From: RHKX01 sp046330285
GTDB lineage: Bacteria > Actinomycetota > Thermoleophilia > Solirubrobacterales > 70-9
Assembly: GCA_046330285.1 (NCBI GenBank)
Contig: JAXLSX010000001.1
Coordinates: forward strand, 482,669-546,668
Direction of reading: 5' to 3'
Length of the DNA: 64,000 bases
The notes below the pieces were generated by a model, which made no database searches, was not told the origin of the DNA, and worked only from the letters and a program-made list of their open reading frames with translations. Every line of letters starts with the position of its first letter. The stretch's first letter is position 1. Of this stretch, positions 51,101 through 60,882 are shown piece by piece. Both the position numbers and the translations under genes were made by a program.

Positions 51101-51763
51101 CCGCTCGACGGCTCGGCCCCGATCAAGGAGATGCTCGAGACCAAGGTCGAAAAGCACGACCAGATCAAGGCATCCGTCACCGGAAAGGGCCGGAACCTGA
51201 CGCTGAGCTGGGACGTCGGCGACGTCCGAGGAAGGACCGTGACGTTCTCGGAGAAGGTCGACGGCGTCAACCAGAAGATCGCCACCGCCAAGAGCGGCAA
51301 GGGCAGGGTCAAATTCGAGCCGGCCATCGGCCCTGCCGGTACGCGCCAGATCGTGGCCGAAGAGGACGTCGACGGCGTTCCCGCCCCCGAGGTCGTCGTC
51401 GACAGCTACAGCGCGCCCGGACCGACGACGGCGCCGGCGATGAAGAAGGTCCGCGTCAAGCGCCGTGGCACCAAGCTCCTGGTCTCCTGGCGGAAGGGCG
51501 CGGATGCCACCGGCTACGAGATCGTGGCCCGCACGCTCGACGGCACCCAGAAGTCGCTGACGCTGTCCAAGCGCAAGTCGAAGGCCACGATCAAGGGCAT
51601 CGACAAGACCCAGGCCGGGACGGTCGCGGTCAACGCGCTCGGCGCGACCGGCGACCACGGCAAGCCGAAGACGGTGAAGTTCAAGTACGTGAAGAAGCCG
51701 ACCGATTCGCGGTTCGACTTCAAGGATCTCGGCAAGAGCTTCAAGTCGCCGCAGACCGGCTAG
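48149..51763 (+). CDS. Large multi-domain secreted protein
   Basis: 1204 residues from ATG 48149 with GAAGG seven bases upstream; a TTG at 48110 is a weaker alternative. Signal peptide about 1-35. Then a DUF11/CARDB-like domain ('ADLRISGSSSDGVVRVDEEVTFTVTVTNDGPDAAS'), an InlB-type B-repeat ('GQGTVASDPAGINCGSDCAEIF...FDSWSGPCEG'), a PKD-like domain ('PITTFDASASANASKLEFKITGG'), a ~550-residue beta-rich region I do not recognise, and fibronectin-III-like modules at the end ('KKVRVKRRGTKLLVSWRKGADATGYEIVAR'). Probably an extracellular matrix or adhesin-like protein. No membrane anchor or sortase motif. Confidence 0.8.
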   Translation: MSRRTGSAGAPALVAVAVALVATTLCLIPAVASARAPTADLRISGSSSDGVVRVDEEVTFTVTVTNDGPDAASLTNLSAYVGEDLDVTGYSDPCQLIEGYVTCYFDSIPAGQSRSMNFTIVPHALGDIDISTSTGAIEDANTANNNGGVGVSVVAAGGKRLEVTKTGQGTVASDPAGINCGSDCAEIFPADTEDVTLTANPASGQRFDSWSGPCEGVTGRVCTVPMDVDQTVGAKFVAEPTGPPVSKFDVIAATKKLPITTFDASASANASKLEFKITGGDKIGPVSQFQTSAANPFTTLRIKQPGTYTATLTAINPGGTSTSTQKFTVPKTSDLLLDARMPNIGVTSYTKSPFQSAGQQACVLLPKTQLTFGMVDIRGQCMEQVLGVDQLPMPERNVTGEWFDSQLKSTSCGFIQLGNGPCFTKAEWLGVVKTTKPVQINGMTLTPRPGASIVIFPASGRIVSSNAALTVTAGELGTVTAMQGPIDLWVGSGNLTSGGGTYSKTLFSFNAASLPKIGGFSLDGQMTLKIVAKGARRYTEVAASMLLPEAFSTSANTRPSGRIVMEADNDNGLSLGELNLSVPEAFLGGVRFTKLGFTYKSAGEPAASPPCPRKYWKATAEVYLIPSGDQKGLGLSLAPPPERQGIAFCAGEFHSAGGTLTFGDPIPPPQIFPGVFLDSIGFDMQLNPTVFSGTASVTAAKIVRASGGMLAAFPSSRAPYVVQATDGGSTLAPLAGRKLTTTSFALGGSVGMALPNGDTLNMANGYLLYEYPAYIEAAGFARINTFLFLVEASGFGQMNLATRRYNVGVNGNICLAAGIRIKGVGACVGGNVNVSNRGMVGCLIIVDDGFEPGIGYYWGDLTPHIFNGITDGCKPSHYWEQNIRSARLSAERLAHGPPARATSAAARADDSIAFTVEKGDDAKDVELHGKGGAPAVEITAPNGDTVTSVPDEMQVTDDLQVLQWSEYDMTWIGVTGQPGKYVVTPLDGSAPIKEMLETKVEKHDQIKASVTGKGRNLTLSWDVGDVRGRTVTFSEKVDGVNQKIATAKSGKGRVKFEPAIGPAGTRQIVAEEDVDGVPAPEVVVDSYSAPGPTTAPAMKKVRVKRRGTKLLVSWRKGADATGYEIVARTLDGTQKSLTLSKRKSKATIKGIDKTQAGTVAVNALGATGDHGKPKTVKFKYVKKPTDSRFDFKDLGKSFKSPQTG

Positions 51764-51770
51764 GAAAGGT

Positions 51771-51800
51771 TTGCAACGAAAGGCACGTGCCGGTTAGGGT
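51771..51800 (+). promoter_or_regulatory. Candidate promoter of the TSP3-repeat gene
   Basis: TTGCAA (51771-51776) and TAGGGT (51795-51800) are 18 bases apart; the leader then carries GGGGAG before ATG 51832. Confidence 0.4.
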
Positions 51801-51831
51801 GGGATCCGCAACCTGCCCGAGGGGAGAAGTG

Positions 51832-52824
51832 ATGAGCAGAGGGTTCACCGTCAGCCGCCGCGCCGTGGCCTCGTTCGTCGTCGTCCTGGCAACTGCCCTG
51901 TTGGTGCCGACCGGAGCGATGGCCGCCAACGTCCTACACACGTTCAATAGCGACGCACAGGGGTGGCTTGCCGCGCTTGACAACTCATGCTCGAGCCCGA
52001 CGGGCCACACGCCGACCTACCACGCGTCGGGCGGCAACCCGGGCGGCTACATCTCTGTGACGGACAACGAGAGTCCCGCGCCGAATCCCGGAGATCCCGA
52101 CAACTGCAGCGCAATACTCGCAGGGCCGGCCGCCTTCAGCGGCCAGCTGCGGGCCGATTACGGCGGCAGCATCTCTTTCGACGTAATCCACCCGGCGGGA
52201 GCAGAGCAATCGCCGACCGTCGTCTTTGTAGACAGCGATGGGAACACGCTCGTCTATCAGGGGAGCTTCTCGCCGCCCGCTGCCAACACGTGGACCAGCA
52301 ACTCGTACCCGCTGACCACCGCGAATGCATACTTCGCGGTCGACGGCGGTGAGTTCGCCGAGGCGACGGCCGCGCAGGTGTTCGACGTGCTCGAGAACCT
52401 GGCTCAGATCCAGATCGGCGCCGACCTGAGCACGAACTCGCGCGGCGATGCCACCGGCTTCGACAACATCCAGCTGTCCGAGCCGCCCTCGCCGCTGGAT
52501 TCCGACGGCGACGGAGTCACGAACGCAGCCGACCAGTGTCCGACGGTGGCCGGGAGCGCGGCCAACAACGGCTGCCCGGTTCTCGACACCGATGGCGACG
52601 GCGTCCCAGACGCCAGCGACAACTGCCCCACGGTCGCCGGTCCGGCCTCCAACCAGGGCTGCCCGGTTGAGAACAACGAGGCCTGCGACAAGGCTCAGGC
52701 GGCGCTCGACAAGGCGAAGGCCGCCCTGAAGAAGGCCAAGAAGAACGGGTCGAAGAAGGCGATCAAGAAGGCCAAGGCGAAGGTCAAGAAGGCCAAGGCG
52801 AAGGTCAAGAAGGAATGCGACTGA
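51832..52824 (+). CDS. Secreted calcium-binding protein with thrombospondin type-3 repeats and lysine-rich tail
   Basis: 330 residues. Signal peptide 1-31 ('FVVVLATALLVPTGAMA'); a ~190-residue beta-sandwich ('VLHTFNSDAQGWLAA...GGSISFDVIHPAG...GFDNIQLSEPP') like the laminin-B/discoidin-type jelly rolls; two 30-residue TSP3 repeats ('DSDGDGVTNAADQCPTVAG', 'DTDGDGVPDASDNCPTVAG') that bind calcium; and a ~45-residue Lys/Ala tail. The tail contains an exact 21-base DNA repeat (52771-52791, 52792-52812). It probably associates with anionic wall polymers or DNA (inference). Confidence 0.82.
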   Translation: MSRGFTVSRRAVASFVVVLATALLVPTGAMAANVLHTFNSDAQGWLAALDNSCSSPTGHTPTYHASGGNPGGYISVTDNESPAPNPGDPDNCSAILAGPAAFSGQLRADYGGSISFDVIHPAGAEQSPTVVFVDSDGNTLVYQGSFSPPAANTWTSNSYPLTTANAYFAVDGGEFAEATAAQVFDVLENLAQIQIGADLSTNSRGDATGFDNIQLSEPPSPLDSDGDGVTNAADQCPTVAGSAANNGCPVLDTDGDGVPDASDNCPTVAGPASNQGCPVENNEACDKAQAALDKAKAALKKAKKNGSKKAIKKAKAKVKKAKAKVKKECD

Positions 52825-52833
52825 GCCGCTGGG

Positions 52834-52857
52834 CCGCCTCGGGTCAGCCCGAGGCGG
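52834..52857. terminator. Hairpin between convergent genes
   Basis: A 10-pair stem, CCGCCTCGGG with CCCGAGGCGG, closes on a TCAG loop. It follows the TSP3 gene by 9 bases and ends 10 bases before the clpB stop. There is no U-run, as is usual for GC-rich actinobacterial terminators; it could serve both strands. Confidence 0.65.
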
Positions 52858-52867
52858 TCGCCGCCAC

Positions 52868-55435
<2,568 letters not shown>

Positions 55436-55443
55436 GTAGGGAC

Positions 55444-55472
55444 ATCTTACGTTCTTGACGGCTACATGTCAA
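55444..55472 (-). promoter_or_regulatory. clpB promoter
   Basis: On the minus strand: -35 TTGACA (55472-55467), 17-base spacer, -10 TAAGAT (55449-55444), then 8 bases to ATG 55435. The -35 hexamer is a perfect consensus. Confidence 0.75.
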
Positions 55473-55475
55473 GAA
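55452..55475 (-). promoter_or_regulatory. HspR-like (HAIR-type) operator over the clpB promoter
   Basis: TTCTTGAC (55452-55459) and GTCAAGAA (55468-55475) form a perfect inverted repeat with an 8-base centre. The known HAIR consensus is CTTGAGT-N7-ACTCAAG; this site keeps CTTGA/TCAAG but is one base shorter overall. It overlaps the -35 box and spacer, as expected of a repressor site. hspR is present in the window. Confidence 0.65.
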
Positions 55476-55529
55476 ATCTGATATGGAAAGACTAAGATGT
55501 GATCGGAAACGGATGCACTGATCGGGATA

Positions 55530-55547
55530 TTGCCCATATGCGGGCAA
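55530..55547. terminator. Short hairpin downstream of the WS/DGAT gene
   Basis: TTGCCC (55530-55535) pairs with GGGCAA (55542-55547) around ATATGC. It is 31 bases beyond the acyltransferase stop on its strand and upstream of the clpB promoter; a weak terminator is the simplest reading. Confidence 0.4.
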
Positions 55548-55578
55548 ATCGCGACCGGTGGGGAGCCGGGTCCGGCGA

Positions 55579-57015
55579 CTAGACCCGTGCCAGCTCTTTG
55601 AGCTCGGCGATCGCGTTCTCGATCCCGGCGCGCAGGACCTCGAGATCGGGGACGGCGTCGGGATCGGCGTTGAGGCAGATGCAGATGTTCCCCGCATAGC
55701 TGAGGATCGCGATGCCGACGGCGTGCTCGGCGGCGAGCGGGACCAGCGGCCAGATCTCCTCGACCCGGGCGCCGAAGGAGTAGAGCGAGGCCGGGGGCCC
55801 GGGGACGTTGGTGATCGTCAGGTTGAACAGGCGGGTCGCGTACATCGAGCGGGCCAGGAAGCTGTGGATCACCGGCGGCGCGTGCGAGCTGAAGTCGATC
55901 AGAGCGCGGGATCCGGTCGCCTGGCCGTGGCGCTTGTGCCGGCGGCTGGCGGCGGTCTGCAGCTGGTAGCGGCGCAGCGGATCGGACTCGGCGACCGGGA
56001 GCTCGACGAACAGCGAGCTGATCTTGTTGCCGAGCGCGAGCTTCTCGCCGTCGGTCCGGACGTTGACCGGGACCATCGCCCGCAGCCCTGCCTCGGGCGG
56101 GGTCTCGCCGCGGGACAGCAGCAGCTCGCGGAGCCCGGCGGTCGAGGCCGTGAGGATGACGTCGTTCAGCTTTCCGCCGAGCGAGTCCTTGATCCCCTTG
56201 AGCTCGGCGATCGGGGCCGTCACGACAGCGATCTCGCGATGGGCGCCGATCGGGACGTTGATGCTGCTCGCCGGCGCGGCGTTGAGCTCGTCCTGGACGA
56301 TCAGCTCGGCCATCGCGCGCGACCGCTTCAGCGTGTCGAGCCCGCGTCCGGGGTGACGCACCATGCCGACCCCGGCCCCGACGATCCCGATCCCCGCCTT
56401 GCCGGCGGCGACCGGCAGGCGGGCGATCCCCGCGATGCCGCCGGTGACGGTGTCGAGCGGAGATCGCCCGCCCGCGGGAATCTGCGGCGGTGGGATCGCC
56501 GACGCCGGCGCCTCGCCCTCATCGGGCCGGTCGCGCGGCTCGGAGTCGAAGAGCATCGCGCTCGCATCGACGGAGCCGACGCCGTCGACCATGCAGTGGT
56601 GGGTCTTGCTGACGAGCGCCCAGCGACCGCCCTCGAGGCCCTCGACGACGACCAGCTCCCAGAGCGGCCGCGAGCGATCGAGGCGCTCGCTGAAGTACTC
56701 GCCGGCCCAGGCGAGGAGCTCGGCCTTGCCGCCGGGTGCGGGTAGGGCCGCCCGCCGGACGTGGGTGCGGACGTCGAAGGCCTCGCTCTGCTCCCAGCTC
56801 GGCCAGCTGAGCCCGCCCGTCCGCTGGTCGGAGAGACGGTGCCTGTAGCGGGGCAGGGAGTCGAGGCGGTCGGTCAGATCGCGGACCACGGCGGCGACCG
56901 TCGGCGCCTCGCTGGGCTCGAAGATCATCACCCCGCCGATGTGCATGTGCGCGGAGAGATCGGCCTCCTCGAGCTCGAGGAAGGTCGCATCGAGGGCTGT
57001 CAGCTGATCCTCCAT
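55579..57015 (-). CDS. Wax ester synthase/diacylglycerol acyltransferase (WS/DGAT)
   Basis: 478 residues: 'LTALDATFLELEEADLSAHMHIGGVMIFEP', the catalytic 'VSKTHHCMVDGVGSVD' (HHxxxDG), 'VPVNVRTDGEKLALGNKISSLFVELPV', 'NLTITNVPGPP' and 'GIAILSYAGNICICLNADPDAVPD'. Uses acyl-CoA to make triacylglycerol or wax esters, a common storage route in actinobacteria. ATG 57015 has GGAGAG six bases upstream; the earlier in-frame extension is a shadow. Divergent from the flavoprotein gene across a 149-base gap. Confidence 0.92.
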   Translation of the reverse strand: MEDQLTALDATFLELEEADLSAHMHIGGVMIFEPSEAPTVAAVVRDLTDRLDSLPRYRHRLSDQRTGGLSWPSWEQSEAFDVRTHVRRAALPAPGGKAELLAWAGEYFSERLDRSRPLWELVVVEGLEGGRWALVSKTHHCMVDGVGSVDASAMLFDSEPRDRPDEGEAPASAIPPPQIPAGGRSPLDTVTGGIAGIARLPVAAGKAGIGIVGAGVGMVRHPGRGLDTLKRSRAMAELIVQDELNAAPASSINVPIGAHREIAVVTAPIAELKGIKDSLGGKLNDVILTASTAGLRELLLSRGETPPEAGLRAMVPVNVRTDGEKLALGNKISSLFVELPVAESDPLRRYQLQTAASRRHKRHGQATGSRALIDFSSHAPPVIHSFLARSMYATRLFNLTITNVPGPPASLYSFGARVEEIWPLVPLAAEHAVGIAILSYAGNICICLNADPDAVPDLEVLRAGIENAIAELKELARV

Positions 57016-57164
57016 CGACTCTCCGCGAACGAGACTACGCCCGGCCGGGTGCCGGCGGCATCCGGTTCCCGCACCGGACACCGCTCGGTGGTTTTCCCCG
57101 ATGTCGCGAAGCCCTCGGGGCCTCACCATCGGGGGACCAGCGACCCGAACGGAGGAGGACGGCG

Positions 57165-58427
57165 ATGGCCGCGAAGCAGAAGGTGCTCGTACTCGGCGGG
57201 GGATTCGCAGCCCTCGAGACCGCATTCCTGCTGCGGATGCGCCACCACGACGACGTCGACATCCGGCTCGTCTCAGAGCGCGACCAGTTCCTGTTCCGGC
57301 CGAACAGCATCTATGTGCCGTTCGGCGCCGACCCCGACTCGCTGCTCGTCGACCTCAACAAGCCGCTGCGCCGGCGCGACATCGAGTTCGAGCGCGGCCG
57401 CGTCGCCGAAGTCGATCCCGACGGGCGCCTCGTGACCCTCGACGACGGCGAGCGGTTCGGCTACGACAAGCTCGTGATCGCGACCGGTGCCGACACCAAC
57501 GCGGCGGAGATCCCGGGTCTCGCCGAGTACGGGGCGACGATCTGGACGACCGACACCATGCTCGACGTCCGCCGGCGGTTCGAGGAGGCCAGGGACCGCT
57601 CCCGCGCCGGCGAGCGCCAGAGCGTCCTCTTCCTGGTCCCGCCGAACAACAAGTGCTCGGGGCCGCTCTACGAGATCGTCTTCATGCTCGAGACGTGGCT
57701 GCGCCGCAACGACGCCCGCGACAACGTCGACATCACCTGGTCGACCTACGAGCACGGCTTCATCCAGGCATTCGGCCCGCGGCTCGACGAGCTCGTCACC
57801 GAGGAGTTCGCCGACCGCGGGATCGACGGCAACCTCGAAGAGGTCGCGGTCGAGGTCACTCCCGACGAGGTGCGCTACGCCGACGGCAGCACGCGGCAGT
57901 TCGACCACCTGATCGCCTTCCCGCCCTACGTCTCCGCCGTCCGCTATCCGGCGCTCGAGTCCGACGACCGCGGTTTCGTGGCCACCGAGCTCGAGACGCG
58001 GCTCGCGGCGGGCCGCGACGACATCTACGTCCCGGGCGACGCCGGCGACTTCCCGATCAAGCAGGCGTTCCTCGCCTTCCTCCAGGCCGACGCGGTCGCC
58101 AACCACATCGACGCCGAGCTCCGCGGAGCCGAGTTCGACAAGCCGTTCGACTCGGTGAGCATGTGCATCATGGAGATGTTCGACAAGGCGACCTTCGCCC
58201 AGGTCCCGGTCGAGCAGACCGGCGACCCCGACCGGCCGGTGCGGGTCCGCCCGGACGCCGACGGCGACTACAAGGTCGGCACCTCACCGGTCTGGCGGCT
58301 CGGCAAGAAGATGCTCGGCTTCTCGGTCCCGATGCGCTTCCACGCCGGCGAGCCGTTCCACGCCGGCAAGGCCTGGCAGGCGATGGACGTGGGCATCAAG
58401 GCGATGTCCTCGATGCTCGCCGACTGA
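57165..58427 (+). CDS. SQR-like NAD(P)/FAD-dependent oxidoreductase
   Basis: 420 residues: 'VLVLGGGFAALETAFLLRMRHHDDVDIRLVSERDQFLFRPNSIYVPFG' (FAD fold), 'VIATGADTNAAEIPG', 'DDIYVPGDAGDFPIKQAFLAFLQADAVANHI'. The layout is that of sulfide:quinone reductase/NDH-2-like flavoproteins. Cysteines in 'PNNKCSGPLYE' and 'SMCIMEMFDK' sit near the positions of the two SQR redox cysteines, so sulfide or another thiol is a possible substrate. Strong Shine-Dalgarno (GGAGGAGG) before ATG. Confidence 0.83.
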   Translation: MAAKQKVLVLGGGFAALETAFLLRMRHHDDVDIRLVSERDQFLFRPNSIYVPFGADPDSLLVDLNKPLRRRDIEFERGRVAEVDPDGRLVTLDDGERFGYDKLVIATGADTNAAEIPGLAEYGATIWTTDTMLDVRRRFEEARDRSRAGERQSVLFLVPPNNKCSGPLYEIVFMLETWLRRNDARDNVDITWSTYEHGFIQAFGPRLDELVTEEFADRGIDGNLEEVAVEVTPDEVRYADGSTRQFDHLIAFPPYVSAVRYPALESDDRGFVATELETRLAAGRDDIYVPGDAGDFPIKQAFLAFLQADAVANHIDAELRGAEFDKPFDSVSMCIMEMFDKATFAQVPVEQTGDPDRPVRVRPDADGDYKVGTSPVWRLGKKMLGFSVPMRFHAGEPFHAGKAWQAMDVGIKAMSSMLAD

Positions 58428-58438
58428 TCCCGGGCGAC

Positions 58439-58460
58439 CCCGTCCGCATGTGCGGACGGG
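58439..58460. terminator. Strong hairpin after the SQR-like gene
   Basis: A ten-pair stem, CCCGTCCGCA with TGCGGACGGG, leaves a two-base TG turn. It starts 12 bases after the stop codon and ends 38 bases before mscS. No U-run; a terminator or a protein-binding palindrome are both possible. Confidence 0.55.
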
Positions 58461-58497
58461 CACGCAACCGCCGGTCGGCGGACGCAACAATGACCCG

Positions 58498-59493
58498 ATG
58501 AGGCGGTTCTCCAGACGGGGGCGCGAGTCGCGCCGGTCGAGCAGCATCTTCGAGTCGCGGACCGAGGTCTGGCGCGAGGTCGGGCTCGGCTCTCAGATCA
58601 GCCGCGGCGATGCCCGCAAGGCGCGCCGGGAGGCGATCGTTTTGCTGATCCTGATCGTCGGCGTGATCGTCGTCTTCTCGAACCGCCAGTCGCTGCTCCC
58701 GGACGCCGGGAAGGAGCTGCGCTACGTGACGGCGGCGATCATCGCCCTGCTCGGCTGGCTCCTCGCCCGGACGCTGGCGCAGAGCTTCCAGCCGGCGCTG
58801 TTCCGCCGGCTCGAGCCGGGGACCGCCGGCACGGTCGGCTTCCTGATCCGGCTCGGAACGATCGTGGTGGTGGTCATCGCCGCCCTGCGCGTGGCCGGCG
58901 TGAAGCCCGAGACCCTGGCGGTCGGCGGCGCGTTCACCGCAGTCGTCCTCGGTCTCGCCGCCCAGCAGACGCTGGCGCACGTCTTCGCCGGCATGGTGCT
59001 GATGACCACGCGCCCGTTCGTCGTCGGTCAGCGGGTCAAGCTCAAGGGCGGGTCGATGGCCGGCGAGGTCGAGGGCATCGTCAGCGAGATGGGCCTCTTC
59101 TACACGACGCTGGTCAGCGGCGGCGACCGGACGATGATCCCCAACAACGTGATCATGCAGCTCGCGGTGATCCCGATCTCCGAGCCGGAGCGGGTCGAGT
59201 TGAGGGCCCGGTTCAGCGCCGACGTGACCCCGCAGAAGCTCCAGCGGATGATCGAGAAGGCGGTCACGATCCCGCTGCGGAACCCGCCGCAGGTCCGGCT
59301 CGAGGAGCTCCACGGCGACGAGGTGACGGTCACGATCCTCGCCGTCCCGCTGAACCCCGCCGACGGCGCGAAGCTCGCCTCCGACGTCCTCGACGCGGTT
59401 CGCGACAGCGACCTCGACGGCAAGCCCGACGCCTACGACCTGCCGACGCCGACGGCCGAGCAGGAGACGGCGCCGGACGCCGAGCGGCGTTAG
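58498..59493 (+). CDS. MscS-family mechanosensitive channel
   Basis: 331 residues from ATG 58498; an in-frame start at 58450 lies inside the hairpin and is disfavoured. Three or four hydrophobic helices ('AIVLLILIVGVIVVFS', 'YVTAAIIALLGWLLARTL', 'VGFLIRLGTIVVVVIAAL', pore helix 'AVGGAFTAVVLGLAAQQTLAHVFAGMVLMTTRPFVVGQRV') precede the soluble beta domain ('GEVEGIVSEMGLFYTTL...TMIPNNVIM'). It relieves osmotic downshock. Stop overlaps that of the convergent small membrane-protein gene. Confidence 0.9.
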   Translation: MRRFSRRGRESRRSSSIFESRTEVWREVGLGSQISRGDARKARREAIVLLILIVGVIVVFSNRQSLLPDAGKELRYVTAAIIALLGWLLARTLAQSFQPALFRRLEPGTAGTVGFLIRLGTIVVVVIAALRVAGVKPETLAVGGAFTAVVLGLAAQQTLAHVFAGMVLMTTRPFVVGQRVKLKGGSMAGEVEGIVSEMGLFYTTLVSGGDRTMIPNNVIMQLAVIPISEPERVELRARFSADVTPQKLQRMIEKAVTIPLRNPPQVRLEELHGDEVTVTILAVPLNPADGAKLASDVLDAVRDSDLDGKPDAYDLPTPTAEQETAPDAERR

Positions 59494-59900
59494 GCGCTGC
59501 GGCGGAGCCGCGCCGCGACCCAGAGCCCGCCGAGCACCGCGGCACCCGCGATCGGGACGTTCATGGCGGCCGTCCGGTCGATCCCGTCGCGGCGCAGGAG
59601 CGCGGTCGCGAACGCGAGCGTGTCGCCGGCGTCGACCGCGGCACCGAGGATCACCGAGCGGCGCAGCTGCTCGGGATCGTCGCGCACGGCGAGGCCGTGC
59701 AGGCCGATGGCGATGTCGCGCCCGCCGGCGAGCCGCGCCAGCGCGACGGTGGCCCCGTCGGGCTCCGGGAACCCGAGCGCTCGCAGGGCCGGGCGCGTCA
59801 GCCCCGCCGCACCGATGCCGATGCCGATCCGCCCGAGGGCGATCGCTGTCGCCCCGAGCCGGGCCGGGCCGTCCGGTCGCGTAGTCGGTGTGGCACCCAT
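59490..59900 (-). CDS. Small membrane protein (DUF4267-like)
   Basis: 136 residues from ATG 59900. Four hydrophobic stretches ('ATAIALGRIGIGIGAAGL', 'GRDIAIGLHGLAV', 'SVILGAAVDAGDTLAFATALL', 'AAMNVPIAGAAVLGGLWVAARL') match the DUF4267-like four-helix membrane proteins. No known function. Its start lies 2 bases from the likely start of the divergent beta-lactamase-like gene, so their promoters must overlap coding DNA or one start is further in. Confidence 0.7.
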   Translation of the reverse strand: MGATPTTRPDGPARLGATAIALGRIGIGIGAAGLTRPALRALGFPEPDGATVALARLAGGRDIAIGLHGLAVRDDPEQLRRSVILGAAVDAGDTLAFATALLRRDGIDRTAAMNVPIAGAAVLGGLWVAARLRRSA

Positions 59901-59902
59901 CG

Positions 59903-60823
59903 GTGCGAAGCTATCGGATCGGTGCGCGCGGGTTGATCGGGCTGATCGGGGTGGCGGTCGCAATCGCCGCCGCCGCCGTCGCGGCCGCCGTCGGCGACGA
60001 CCCGGCGTCGCCCGCATCGCCGCGGAGCGCCACCGCCCGGCCGCCCGACGCCGCCGGCGCGGCGCCGTCCACCGCCGTCCGCGGCCGGCAACCGGCGCAA
60101 CGCGAACGTCGCGCCGAACGCGAGCACCGGGCCAAGCGCCGCCACCTCCGGCTCGCCGCGGCGGCGGAATGGGCGGAGGGCCGTTCCGGGCGGGTCGCCT
60201 TCGCGCTCGCCGGTCCCGACGGGAAGGTCCGCGGCCGCGACGAGCACGAGCTCTTCCAGTCGGCGAGCGTCGTCAAGGTGCTGATCCTCGCGGCCGAGCT
60301 CCAGCGGCTGGCGGACGCGGGTGACCGGCTCGAACCGTCCGAGGCGGCCGAGCTCCGGCGGATGATCACCGTCTCCGACAACGACGCGGCCACCGCGATC
60401 TTCGAGCGGGTCGGCCCCGAGGGAGTCGACGCGATCGCCCATCGGGCCGGGATGCGCGACTTCCGCTCGTCGACGACCTGGGGCGCGAGCGTGATCAGCG
60501 CCGCCGACATGACGGCGATGTTCGCCGACCTCGGCCGCGTCTTCCCCGAGCGCTTCCGGAAGTTCGGGCTCGGGCTCCTCGGATCGATCGTCCCCGAGCA
60601 GTCGTGGGGGATCCCGACCGTCGCCCGTGAGCGCGGCTGGAGCGTCCGCTTCAAGGGCGGCTGGCGGCTCGACCCGGACGGCCAGATCGTCCACCAGGCG
60701 GCCGAGCTGAGCCGCGACGGCGACCGGCGGGCGATTGCCGTCCTCAGCGACCGCCAGCCGTCGATGGCCTACGGGATCGAGACCGTCGAGGGGGTCTCCG
60801 GCCGCCTCCTGCACGGCCGCTGA
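59903..60823 (+). CDS. Class A beta-lactamase-fold serine hydrolase
   Basis: 306 residues. A single N-terminal membrane/signal segment ('GLIGLIGVAVAIAAAAVAAAV') is followed by an Arg/Ala-rich linker and the catalytic domain: 'FQSASVVKVLILAAEL' (SxxK), 'MITVSDNDAATAIFERVG' (SDN) and 'VRFKGGW' in place of KTG. A canonical omega-loop Glu is not obvious. More likely a peptidase/esterase-type relative than a resistance enzyme. GTG 59903 avoids overlap with the divergent gene; GTG 59888 is the alternative. Confidence 0.78.
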   Translation: MRSYRIGARGLIGLIGVAVAIAAAAVAAAVGDDPASPASPRSATARPPDAAGAAPSTAVRGRQPAQRERRAEREHRAKRRHLRLAAAAEWAEGRSGRVAFALAGPDGKVRGRDEHELFQSASVVKVLILAAELQRLADAGDRLEPSEAAELRRMITVSDNDAATAIFERVGPEGVDAIAHRAGMRDFRSSTTWGASVISAADMTAMFADLGRVFPERFRKFGLGLLGSIVPEQSWGIPTVARERGWSVRFKGGWRLDPDGQIVHQAAELSRDGDRRAIAVLSDRQPSMAYGIETVEGVSGRLLHGR

Positions 60824-60882
60824 GCCTCCGCTCCCTAATTGAGGTGTAGCCAATAACGGGCGATCCGTGTACGTTTTCGGCT

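Noticed and set aside
55452..55475. A CIRCE/HrcA element at clpB
   Set aside because: The sequence is not TTAGCACTC-N9-GAGTGCTAA; the CTTGA/TCAAG arms and the presence of hspR favour an HspR-type site.
59903..60823. An antibiotic-resistance beta-lactamase
   Set aside because: The KTG position is KGG and no omega-loop glutamate is evident; family membership alone does not imply resistance.
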